NCBI GenBank assembly: GCA_963734815.1
Contig: CAVTIH010000001.1
Coordinates: 310,001-374,000 of the forward strand
Length of the DNA: 64,000 bases
Source: Palsa-744 sp963734815
GTDB lineage: Bacteria; Actinomycetota; Thermoleophilia; Solirubrobacterales; Solirubrobacteraceae
Reading direction: 5' to 3'
In this document: positions 34,470 to 41,858 of the stretch, in pieces
Numbering within the stretch: position 1 is the first letter of the stretch
Layout of the letters: each line of letters starts with the position of its first letter
Program-made: the position numbers and the translations under genes
The notes under the pieces: generated by a model
What the model was told of the DNA's origin: nothing
What the model saw: the letters and a program-made list of their open reading frames with translations, nothing else
Database searches by the model: none

Positions 34470-34742
34470 TCAGCATCTACGGGGTCTGCGCTCCTGGGGT
34501 ACGGGCAGCCCGTAGAGCAGGGCGCGCAGCGGGAGTCCCAGGGTGTCCGCGAGGACCAGCAGCACGAGAAGGCCCGGCTCGCATTCGCCGCGCTCAATCA
34601 CCCCGATCGCGTTGCGATGCAGGCTCGCGGCTTCCGCAAAAGCTTCCTGGGAGAGGTGCTGGTGCTCGCGTTCGGCGCGGATCTTGCGACCGAACGCGAG
34701 CAGCAACCGGGACCGCTCAGCCTCGTAGGCCGTGGCGATCAT
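34470..34742 (-). CDS. XRE-family transcriptional regulator
   Basis: A 90-residue single-domain Cro/CI-type DNA-binding protein: LLLAFGRKIRAEREHQHLSQEAFAEAASLHRNAIGVIERGE, with the typical second helix (SQEAFAEAA) and recognition helix (RNAIGVIE), then LLVLLVLADTLGLPLRALL. No extra sensor domain. It starts seven bases after the stop of the winged-helix gene upstream, so the two form an operon and may regulate the neighbouring unknown genes. Confidence 0.88.
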   Translation of the reverse strand: MIATAYEAERSRLLLAFGRKIRAEREHQHLSQEAFAEAASLHRNAIGVIERGECEPGLLVLLVLADTLGLPLRALLYGLPVPQERRPRRC

Positions 34743-34748
34743 GGCGCC

Positions 34749-35009
34749 TCAGACGACGTGGCCGACGATCTGCACCACGCGCACCCCGGCTCGTGTGGCG
34801 AACACGAACCCGTCCGAGGTCCGGTGGATCAGTCCGGCGCGGAGCAGCCCGTGGATTGGGACCATCGGTTCGTTCGTTTCGGCCTCGCGGGCGATGTCCT
34901 CGACGGACCACAGGGGCTGCCCGTCGTCGGGTTCGGTCAACAGGTACAGCACGTCGCGCTCCAGCGCGTCGTGCCGCTCAGCAGGCGTGCGGGTATCTTG
35001 GTCGTGCAT
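34749..35009 (-). CDS. Winged-helix-like small protein
   Basis: An 86-residue protein. LERDVLYLLTEPDDGQPLWSVEDIAREAE, then MVPIHGLLRAGLIHRTSDGFVFATRAGVRVVQI reads as a winged helix: three helices followed by a two-strand wing at LIHRTSDGFVFAT. It is likely a small regulator, or a DNA-binding partner of the XRE protein encoded seven bases downstream. Upstream lies a GACCCCCGG...CGGGGGTC stem (35033-35065) and then the right inverted repeat of the element. Confidence 0.7.
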   Translation of the reverse strand: MHDQDTRTPAERHDALERDVLYLLTEPDDGQPLWSVEDIAREAETNEPMVPIHGLLRAGLIHRTSDGFVFATRAGVRVVQIVGHVV

Positions 35010-35032
35010 GGGAGTTCACGCTCCTGTGTCAC

Positions 35033-35065
35033 GACCCCCGGTCGGCTCCAACCGGCGCGGGGGTC
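35033..35065. repeat. Second GACCCCCG/CGGGGGTC stem-loop
   Basis: GACCCCCGG-TCGG at 35033 faces CCGG...CGGGGGTC ending at 35065, so the stem can extend inward through CCGG pairs. It lies about 25 bases upstream of the winged-helix gene start (35009, - strand) and is the counterpart of the hairpin at 33775. It may be an operator for the XRE/winged-helix pair or an element end signal. Confidence 0.45.
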
Positions 35066-35149
35066 AATTGGTAGAGATGCCCCGACGCTAGGCTTCCCCG
35101 GTGATGCCGTCAACCCGTTTCGCCGATCGTTTCGCCGATCCCTCCTAGG

Positions 35150-35851
35150 CTCACCAACGACCTCTACCACTACACCTCATCAGGCGTCGGGCTCGACAGC
35201 ATCTTGCCCCAAATGCAATTCAAGCTAGGCCTGGTTGAGTTGATGAACGATCCACGTGAGTCGCGCCCGCGGTACCCAAATCTGTCGATCGCCGATGGCG
35301 TCCCAGAACCTGGGATGACCGTTATGGAAGACGCGGATCGACTCCTGCTTCACGCGAGACTATGAACTGCCAGACTCAGTTCTCGATCCGGCGGCTCTGC
35401 GTGGGTATGCGCTCGAATCGTGCATTCATGCTCAGCTATCGTCGCAGGGCTTGCTGTTCGAGGGAACTGTCGAATATCGGACCGAGATGTCCTCGATCGC
35501 GCAAGCGATGGGCCTCGACGTGGAGCAGATTTATGAGTTTGGGCTCGACGCCGTCGTCTCGCGATACGTCGAGCGCTACCACCGCGAACTGTTCTTTGAA
35601 AAGCACTCGGACTGGGCGAGTGAGGCCGAGTATCGCTGGGTGTTTGTCAACCCAGAGCCGTCCCCGGTCTACGTGGATGTCTCGACTGCGCTCACGGGCA
35701 GCGCATCGAGCTCTGGCGTTTCGCTGCCCAGGACACCGCCGAGGCCGCCGCGACTCTTTGCGGTCGGCTCATCGCAGAGATGACCGATCACCTTGAGTCC
35801 GCTCTCACATCGTTTGACAAATGCCGGTCGAATGGCCTTGGTGACGGCTAG
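35150..35851 (+). pseudogene. DUF2971-type gene, truncated and frameshifted
   Basis: From 35150 the frame reads LTNDLYHYTSSGVGLDSILPQ, then GLVELMNDPRESRPRYP, the N-terminal signature of DUF2971 proteins (L-Y-H-Y-T and N-D-P-x-E). It stops at 35363. A second frame continues from about 35335 with SCFTRDYELPDSVLDPAALRG and HSDWASEAEYRWVFVNPEP to about 35690. A third carries on with LWRFAAQDTAEAAATLCGRL to a TAG at 35851. So there are two frameshifts besides the 5' interruption. The missing first four codons lie at 31553-31564. These proteins are unexplained but frequent in defence and accessory regions. Confidence 0.7.
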
Positions 35852-35889
35852 CGCAGTGGCGAGCAGAGCCGGTAGACCGTTGTAGCTCG

Positions 35890-36333
35890 TCAATTGGCGC
35901 TGTCGAGCCTGGGCAGCGTATCCTCTGACTGCGAGGTCGGTTGGTTTGACGCAAGGTGGCGTCGTAGCCAAGCGCTTGTGTCGTCTTGGTTCCAGGTGCC
36001 GGCCGCGATAGCGAGTACTGCCTGCTCGGCGTCATCGATGGTTGGTGTGGTCTGCCATGCCCAGTCGTTGATCTCGATGAACAGGCGGAGTGCTACCCAG
36101 GCTGCTCGCTTGTTGCCATCGGGCAGGGGATGGTTCTTTGCTAGATGCACGACGAGGACGGCGGCCTTGTCGATAAAGTCGGGGTAGAACTCGGTCTCGC
36201 CGAAGCCCGCTGATGGGGCATGCAATGCTGACTCGGCGAGTCCGAGCTTGGTGACTCTTGTAAGGGTGGCAGGGTCGAGTCCGGTGATCTCAGCGGCGAT
36301 GGCGAGGTAGTCGGCTAGTGGACGTGTCCGCAA
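35890..36333 (-). CDS. doc: Doc-family toxin, 5' end replaced by an IS
   Basis: Fic/Doc fold protein. The active-site loop KNHPLPDGNKRAAWVALRLF matches the Doc consensus H-x-F/L-x-D-G-N-K-R, suited to phosphorylating EF-Tu. The present frame opens at TTG 36333 inside the IS630 left end, and codons 1-5 (LRTRP) are IS sequence. The original began at a GTG at 37582-37584, overlapping the antitoxin stop, and read SIRYVELADYLAIAAE across the insertion point. About 147 residues remain, so the catalytic part is intact. Whether it is still made depends on IS-borne transcription. Confidence 0.85.
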   Translation of the reverse strand: MRTRPLADYLAIAAEITGLDPATLTRVTKLGLAESALHAPSAGFGETEFYPDFIDKAAVLVVHLAKNHPLPDGNKRAAWVALRLFIEINDWAWQTTPTIDDAEQAVLAIAAGTWNQDDTSAWLRRHLASNQPTSQSEDTLPRLDSAN

Positions 36334-37560
36334 GTCCTGCGGACTATTGGAAGGGATAGCGGCACCCGCGCGGAATTATGTCTTGTGCCCAGGGTCAGCA
36401 CCCAAGTGATCGAACTCACTGAGCAGGAGCGGGTTGAGCTCGAGCAGCGTGCGAGCACGGTCACGTTGCCGTTCCGGACGGTGCAGCGGGCGCGCATGGT
36501 CCTGTACGCGGCTGAGGGAATCCAGGACATCGATATCGCTGCCCGGTTGGACTGCTCTGCAGATAGCGTCGCCCGGCGAAGACAGCGGTTCCGGGCTGAG
36601 CGGCTGGATGGGCTTGAGGATCATGCGCGGTCGGGTCGGCCGTGCCGTTTTCCCCCCGGAGCAGGTAGCCGAGGTCAAGGCGATCGCGTGCGAGTTGCCG
36701 CGCACGCACGAAGTGCCGCTCTCCCGATTCTCCCGTGTTGAGCTGCACCGTTTGGTGATCGAGCGAGGCGTGACCGACGCGTCGGCGTCGACGATCTGGC
36801 GCTGGCTGCACGAGGACGCGATCAAGCCGTGGCAGACCCGCTCCTGGATCTTCCCGCGCGACCCCGACTTCGCTGAGAAGGCCGGCAGGGCGCTCGATCT
36901 CTATGCCCGGACGTTCGCAGGCAAGCGACTGCGCCCGGACGAGTACGTCATCAGCGCGGACGAGAAGAGTCAGTTGCAAGCTCTCGGACGGGAGCATCCG
37001 ACCGTCGCACCGGGACCGGGCCGCCCCGGACTGCTGGAGTTCGAGTACGCGCGCGGAGGAACCGTCGCGTACCTGGCGGCGTGGGACGTGCACCACGCCA
37101 AGCTGTTCGATCGCGTGGAGAAGACGACCGGGATCGTCCCGTTCGGCAAGCTCGTGGATCAGGTCATGACCGTCGAGCCATACCAGTCGGCGCGGACCGT
37201 CTACTGGGTCGTGGACAACGGGTCCAGCCACTGCGGCAAGGCATCGGTCACACGGATGACCAAGAAGTACCCGAACGCGAGGCTAATCCACCTGCCAGTC
37301 CACGCGTCATGGCTGAACCAGATCGAGATCTACTTCTCGATCGTGCAACGCAAAGCGATGACCCCCAACGACTTCGGCAGCCTCGCGCAACTCGCCCGGC
37401 ACCTGCTGGACTTCGGACAGCACTACCGGACCATCGCCCAGCCGTTTGAGTGGACATTCACCCGCGCCAAACTCAACGCAGTGATCAAGAAGATCACCCA
37501 GCACGAACCCCAGCCCCTCGCGATCGCCGCATGAGCCGCATCACTTCCGGACGGCTCCAC
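36318..37560 (+). mobile_element. IS630-type insertion sequence, 1,243 bp
   Basis: The ends GTGGACGTGTCCGCAAGT (left) and GTGGAGCCGTCCGGAAGT (right, reverse complement) are imperfect inverted repeats that continue to about 25 bp with a few mismatches. TA dinucleotides flank both ends (36316-36317 and 37561-37562), the target duplication expected for IS630/Tc1-mariner elements. Removing the element plus one TA restores a continuous Doc toxin reading frame downstream of its antitoxin. The single transposase gene is on the + strand, opposite to the disrupted operon. Confidence 0.88.
36385..37534 (+). CDS. IS630 transposase with a +1 frame change
   Basis: The N-terminal part starts at GTG 36385 (MPRVSTQVIELTEQERVELE) and holds an HTH region (DIDIAARLDCSADSVARRRQRF). 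At RSGRPCRF the frame must move +1 at the run TTTTCCCCCC (about 36648-36657) to continue as PPEQVAEVKAIACELPRTHE. The catalytic DDE residues are in the second frame: VISADEKSQLQAL, VYWVVDNGSSHCG and ASWLNQIEIYFSIVQRK. Either a base was gained in the T4C6 run, inactivating the gene, or a programmed slip makes the full product; IS630 elements are known to use frameshifting. Confidence 0.85.
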
Positions 37561-37580
37561 TAGCTCGACGTAGCGGATGC

Positions 37581-37790
37581 TCACTTGGCGAGTCGCTCTA
37601 GCAGCTCGCGGTCCTCTTCGATGATGCGGCGTATGCGTGCCTTGAACTCGGGGTCTTCGCGGCGACGCTGCACGGCCTCAGCGAGGGCGTGCTTGACGGT
37701 CTCGTTGAGGCTCTTGCCTTCGGCACGTGCAAGTGCCTCGGTGTCGGACGCGAGGTCATCGTCTAGGCGGACGGTCAGATTCTTAGCCAT
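37581..37790 (-). CDS. Ribbon-helix-helix antitoxin of the Doc system
   Basis: A 69-residue protein, ATG at 37790 (MAKNLTVRLDDDLASDTEAL). LTVRLDDDL is the DNA-binding strand of an Arc/CopG-type fold, followed by two helices and a highly charged C-terminus (RREDPEFKARIRRIIEEDRE), the expected toxin-binding tail. Its TGA at 37581-37583 overlaps a GTG that was the original start of the Doc toxin, now cut off by the IS. The open frame to 37814 adds only MHSCYRDT, which is less likely. Confidence 0.85.
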   Translation of the reverse strand: MAKNLTVRLDDDLASDTEALARAEGKSLNETVKHALAEAVQRRREDPEFKARIRRIIEEDRELLERLAK

Positions 37791-38082
37791 AGTGTCACGG
37801 TAGCATGAATGCATGGGGATATCTGTGTACGTCCGTTCAACATGGCCGTTGCAAACGAGCGAAAATGGCTCTATCGAGCGTGTCGCGTCGATGATCGTCC
37901 TCGCCGTGGTTGTGACGCGGATGCCGTGGCGGGTCGTGATGTCGCCGTCCGGTATAGGTGCACCTGGGGGGCCAAAGGCGCGATTCCTTCGATTGGTCGT
38001 TTATGAGCGATGTCCAGTTGTGCGGCGAGGTTCGCGCCCACTGGCGCTCGCCCCGAGCAGCCGGTGGCGCGACGAGCCCGAC
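37791..38082. other. Intergenic stretch without recognisable gene
   Basis: About 290 bp between the antitoxin start and the methyltransferase end. Open frames here are short and translate to no recognisable protein. GCATGAATGCATG just upstream of the antitoxin ATG contains CATG-AATG-CATG and could be part of an antitoxin operator. The stretch marks the right edge of the disturbed island; base composition returns to normal from about 38.0 kb. Confidence 0.4.
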
Positions 38083-38946
38083 CTATGCGGCTCGACGAGC
38101 CGTCACCGCACAGGCGACGATGCTGGAGCGAATCGGCCGACCGAGCCGCTCGTAGAGGGTTTGGTTCTCTTGCTCGATGGCTTCGCGCTGCTCCGGCGGG
38201 AGCCTCGACCAGAACGACATCGTGCCAAGCAGCGCGCCCAGCTCGTCGGCCGTGTGCTCGAGCAGCCTCGGCACGGCGGCGATTTGCGCGTCATCGAACA
38301 GGCGGGCTGCATAGTCGCGCGCCACCTCGTAGCTGCCAAGCCAGGCCCACACGTCTGAGATGTTCCCGCGGCGCTCGTGCACGCCCGCGAGCATCGCCTC
38401 GAGCTCCCTATAGCTCGGCCAGCTCGCGGCGAACTCTGGCGCGATCTTCGCGATCGCGCTCAGCAGCGCCTGTTGGTCATCGGCGCTGCGCGGCTCGTTG
38501 CACCCGAAGTACTGGACCAGCGCGAGCGTCCCGCCAGGTGCGAGTGCCTCGGCAGCCTTCTGCCAGCTGAGATCGGGATCGATCCAGTGCATCGCCGAGG
38601 CCGAGAACACGGCGTGGAAGCGCTCGCGGGGGAGCGGCGTATCCTCGAAGCGGGCGTTCACGAACTCCACATCGTCGATGTCCCCAAGGTTCTGCCGCGC
38701 GAGCGCGATCAGCCGATCACCGGGCTCGATGGCCGACACGCACAGGCCCCGTGCGAGGAGGCCGCGGGTCAGCTGCCCGGTCCCGCAGCCGATCTCAAGC
38801 ACTCGATCGCCAGCGCCGAGAGCTGCGACCTCGCAGGCGTGATCCAACAGCGCGTCAGGGTATGTCGGGCGGTGACGGTCGTACTCGTCCGCGACCTGGT
38901 CAAAGACCTTGCCGTAGCTGCGCTCGAGTGTTCCGTCGGGCATCAT
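38083..38946 (-). CDS. Class I SAM-dependent methyltransferase
   Basis: A 287-residue methyltransferase of the type-11 pattern. Motif I is VLEIGCGTGQLTRGLL, the acidic end of strand 2 is SAIEPGDRLIALA, the post-motif region is FVNARFEDTPLP, and motif IV is FSASAMHWID. The N-terminus FDQVADEYDRHRPTYP is typical of small-molecule methyltransferases. Substrate unknown. Its ATG overlaps the stop of the CDF transporter gene (ATGA), so the two are cotranscribed, though a shared function is not obvious. Confidence 0.9.
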   Translation of the reverse strand: MMPDGTLERSYGKVFDQVADEYDRHRPTYPDALLDHACEVAALGAGDRVLEIGCGTGQLTRGLLARGLCVSAIEPGDRLIALARQNLGDIDDVEFVNARFEDTPLPRERFHAVFSASAMHWIDPDLSWQKAAEALAPGGTLALVQYFGCNEPRSADDQQALLSAIAKIAPEFAASWPSYRELEAMLAGVHERRGNISDVWAWLGSYEVARDYAARLFDDAQIAAVPRLLEHTADELGALLGTMSFWSRLPPEQREAIEQENQTLYERLGRPIRSSIVACAVTARRAA

Positions 38947-40334
38947 CAGTGCTGCTGGGTCTCCGTGTGGATGATGACATCGGCGATGTCGGGGAGCTGT
39001 TGGCGTAGTTCCTCCTCGACTTCGCTGGCGAGTCGGTGCGCGGCGACGAGGGATGTCGCGGCGTCGACGCTGAGCGTGAGGAAGATGACGCGCCCCGCCT
39101 CGGTTGCCAGCAGCGTTGTCCGGCGCGGCCGGGTGCCCGTTCGGGCTAGGACGATGCGCTCGATCGTAAGCGCCCCGTCGTGGTCGCCGTTCGTGTTGGC
39201 CGGGTGGGCGATCAGCGGACGCTCCAGTGGCTCAAGGTGTGTCTGTACGTCGTCGACGTCGGGCCGTGCACGGATCGTCTGCTCGATGCGTGCGGCGATG
39301 GCGAGCGCGTCGAACAGGTCGAGGTCGGCGGGGAACTTCAGGTGCAGTGAGACGCTGGCCGTGCCGTTCTGCTGGTAGATCGTGATGTCGTGCACTTCCT
39401 TGACCTGTGGCTCGGCGAGCGCGATTGCGAGGATGCGGTCGCGGAGCTCGAGGCCGCTGCGGCGAGGCTCGACGTGGACGACGACATCGCTACCTGGTAG
39501 CGCGGTCTCGATCGCGGCCTCGACGCGGTTCGCGGCTTGGTGTCCCTCGACTACCGCCTGCCCGGGTGCGACGGCAACGATGGCATCGGCGAAGTAACGT
39601 CCGGCTGACTCACGCAGACGCAGCCGCACCAGTTCGATATCGGGTTCAAGGCGCGCGAGGGCGGTCTCGGCTGCCTCTCTGGCCTCGGCCGGGGTGCGAT
39701 CCATCAGGACGTTCGAGTTCTCCGCGATCAGGCGTATCGCGGCCGTGAGGACGATCGCGGCGATGAGGAGCGCGGCGATCGCGTCGCCTTGGGCGAACCC
39801 GCCGCGCACGAGCAGCAACCCGACGAGCACCGCGACCGAGCCCGCCATGTCCCCGGCGAAGTGAAACCCGTTGGAGCGCAGCGCAGGGCTGCCATAGCGT
39901 CGCGCCGTACGCAGAGAAATGACCGTGCGAGCGAGGTCCACGGTCATCGCGATCACGACGACGAGGAAGACGTACCAGTGCGTGTCGGGCGCCTCGCCTG
40001 GGTTGAGGAGGCGCTTGACTCCCTCAACGGCCACGATTAGCCCACCCGCGAGCAGGATGCCGGCCTCGCCGAGCGCCCCAAGGTTCTCGGCGCGACCATG
40101 CCCGTAGGGGTGCTCCGGGTCCGCGGGCTGTCTGCCGAGCCGCACGGCGAAGAACGTGATCGTCGCGGCGACGACATCGCCGCTTGACTCGATCCCGGCC
40201 GAGATCAACGCCAAGCTGCCGGTTATCAAGCCGGCTCCGAGCTTGAGGATCACAAGCACGCTGGCTGCCGCAATCGACGCGAGGGTCGTGCGACGTTGCA
40301 CGGTGTCCTGCTCGCTGGTGTTGACCTGCACCAT
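38946..40334 (-). CDS. Cation diffusion facilitator (CDF) transporter
   Basis: Cytoplasmic-membrane metal/proton antiporter. About six helices from residue 15 on include LISAGIESSGDVVAATITFF, HPYGHGRAENLGALGEAGIL and NGFHFAGDMAGSVAVLVGL. The usual HxxxD of helix 2 is here E-S-S-G-D, while helix 5 keeps H-F-A-G-D, so metal preference may differ from zinc-type CDFs. Three consecutive cytoplasmic dimerisation-type domains follow (about residues 215-300, 300-375 and 385-462), one or two more than usual. Start ATG 40334 (MVQVNTSEQ); the open frame beyond is not similar to anything. Confidence 0.9.
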   Translation of the reverse strand: MVQVNTSEQDTVQRRTTLASIAAASVLVILKLGAGLITGSLALISAGIESSGDVVAATITFFAVRLGRQPADPEHPYGHGRAENLGALGEAGILLAGGLIVAVEGVKRLLNPGEAPDTHWYVFLVVVIAMTVDLARTVISLRTARRYGSPALRSNGFHFAGDMAGSVAVLVGLLLVRGGFAQGDAIAALLIAAIVLTAAIRLIAENSNVLMDRTPAEAREAAETALARLEPDIELVRLRLRESAGRYFADAIVAVAPGQAVVEGHQAANRVEAAIETALPGSDVVVHVEPRRSGLELRDRILAIALAEPQVKEVHDITIYQQNGTASVSLHLKFPADLDLFDALAIAARIEQTIRARPDVDDVQTHLEPLERPLIAHPANTNGDHDGALTIERIVLARTGTRPRRTTLLATEAGRVIFLTLSVDAATSLVAAHRLASEVEEELRQQLPDIADVIIHTETQQH

Positions 40335-40555
40335 CCGCAGAGAGTAAGGAAGCGCTGGGCGGTGCTGCGGGGCCGTGCTGCGTACGAGTCGCCGCGTCGC
40401 GCAGGACCAGCCGAGCGCGCGCACGGGCACGATGTAGACGGGTTCGTGGGAAGGAATCCCGCAATGCCGGAGTCTTGGGGACCAACGCGGCAACTGCGGC
40501 AACCGTCGTATGTCGCCTGAATCCCCGGACATCCCAAGGACAGGAGACATACCAA

Positions 40556-41758
40556 GTGCCCAGAACGTCGATCCTTGCTCTCGCTGGCGTAGCCCTCGTG
40601 CTCGCTGGCTGTGGAAGCTCAAGCACAAGCAGCAGCTCCACGTCCGCTTCGACTCCTGCCGAAACCACGAGCACAGCGTCACCGGCTGCCGCGACGAGCA
40701 CTGCTGCGTTCCTTGCGCCGCTTACGACGGTCAGCAAAGTCGCCACGACGGTCCCGGCCAACGGGGACGTGAACCCTTATGGCATCGTGTTCGTTCCCAC
40801 CAGCGTGGGCAAGCTCCAGGCAGGCCAGATGCTGGTCAGCAACTTCAACGCCAAGGAAAGCGCCAAGGAAACCGGCCAGGGCACCGGCACGACGATCGTG
40901 CAGGTATCGACCGCCGGCAAGGTCTCACCGTTTGCGACGATCAACGCCAAGACGCTCCCCGGCCCATGCTCCGGCGGCGTCGGGCTGACGACCGCGTTGA
41001 ACATCCTGCCCGGCGGCTACGTCGTCGTGGGCAGCCTGCCAACAACCAACGGCAAGACGGCGACCGCCAAGTACGGCTGCCTGATCGTGCTCAACAGCGA
41101 AGGCAAGGCAATCAAGACGATCGCCAGCAAGAACATCCAAGGTCCCTGGGACTCAACCGCCAAGAGCGAAGGCTCCAAGACGATGCTGTTCATCAGCAAC
41201 GCGCTCAACGGCGGCGCCGCGAAGGGTGTCCACACGATCGACAACTCGACGGTGCTGCGGATCGAACTGGAATCCGGCAGCCACCAGACACCGACGGTGC
41301 TCGGCGAACAGGTGATCGCCACGGGCATCCCCTGGGTCAACTCCGCGGAAGCCCTCGTACTCGGCCCGACGGGACTCGCACTCGCCAGCAACGGGACGCT
41401 GTACGTGGCCTCGACCGAGGACAACAAGATCCTCTCGATCTCCGAAGCGATGACACGCACTACGCCCGTCGAAAAAGGCGGCACGGTGGTGACCGAAGGC
41501 GGTCACCTCAAGGAACCGCTCGGCATGGTGCTCGCGCCGAATGGTGACATCATCACCACCAACGGCGGTGACGGCAACATGGTCGAGACGACGCCCGCCG
41601 GCAAGCAGACCACGGTGCAGACGGCCGACACGAAGACCGGCGCCGGCTCATTGTTCGGCCTGGCGATCAGCCCGGCCGCAAACAGCATCTACTACGTGGA
41701 CGACGGTGAAAACACACTCCAACTTCTGCACACCGCCAGCTCAACCCCGGTGAAATAG
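40556..41758 (+). CDS. Beta-propeller lipoprotein
   Basis: A 400-residue exported lipoprotein. The GTG start at 40556 follows an AGGAG site and opens a lipoprotein signal peptide, SILALAGVALVLAGCGSSS, with lipobox L-A-G-C. A Ser/Thr/Ala-rich linker and a six-bladed propeller follow, with repeats such as GPTGLALASNGTLYVASTEDN, EPLGMVLAPNGDIITTNGGDG and FGLAISPAANSIYYVDDGEN (NHL/SMP-30-like). Enzymatic residues are not evident; binding or sensing is as likely. It is divergent from the CDF transporter, with 221 bp between starts. Confidence 0.8.
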   Translation: MPRTSILALAGVALVLAGCGSSSTSSSSTSASTPAETTSTASPAAATSTAAFLAPLTTVSKVATTVPANGDVNPYGIVFVPTSVGKLQAGQMLVSNFNAKESAKETGQGTGTTIVQVSTAGKVSPFATINAKTLPGPCSGGVGLTTALNILPGGYVVVGSLPTTNGKTATAKYGCLIVLNSEGKAIKTIASKNIQGPWDSTAKSEGSKTMLFISNALNGGAAKGVHTIDNSTVLRIELESGSHQTPTVLGEQVIATGIPWVNSAEALVLGPTGLALASNGTLYVASTEDNKILSISEAMTRTTPVEKGGTVVTEGGHLKEPLGMVLAPNGDIITTNGGDGNMVETTPAGKQTTVQTADTKTGAGSLFGLAISPAANSIYYVDDGENTLQLLHTASSTPVK

Positions 41759-41858
41759 CTGGCCTTCACCAAGGCGAGCTGGTCGCGGCCCCCTTCCGGC
41801 GCCAAAGGACGGCGCCGGAAGGAACGGGGTCAGGCGGCGCGATGTCGAAAGTGAGAGG

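Larger units (their letters stand above)
31565..35149. mobile_element. 3.58-kb segment with perfect 21-bp terminal inverted repeats
   Basis: The left end 31565-31585 begins CCTAGGAGGGATCGG, and its exact reverse complement is at 35129-35149 (21 of 21 bases). An extra 12-bp copy of the inner part (GTTTCGCCGATC) lies at 35117-35128. Deleting 31565-35149 joins GTG AAC CAA GTC (31553-31564) to CTC ACC AAC GAC (35150-35161) in frame. This restores the start MNQVLTNDLYHYT of a DUF2971-type gene. The segment therefore looks like a discrete insertion. It contains an unknown protein, a DDE transposase, a two-helix membrane protein, an XRE regulator and a winged-helix protein. No obvious target duplication. 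Confidence 0.65.

Noticed and set aside
37809..38358. + strand open frames after the antitoxin
   Set aside because: No recognisable protein; most of the length is antisense to the methyltransferase.
40335..40682. N-terminal extension of the CDF transporter
   Set aside because: The extra 116 residues are Arg/Cys/Ser-rich noise over the divergent promoter region and carry no membrane or metal motif.
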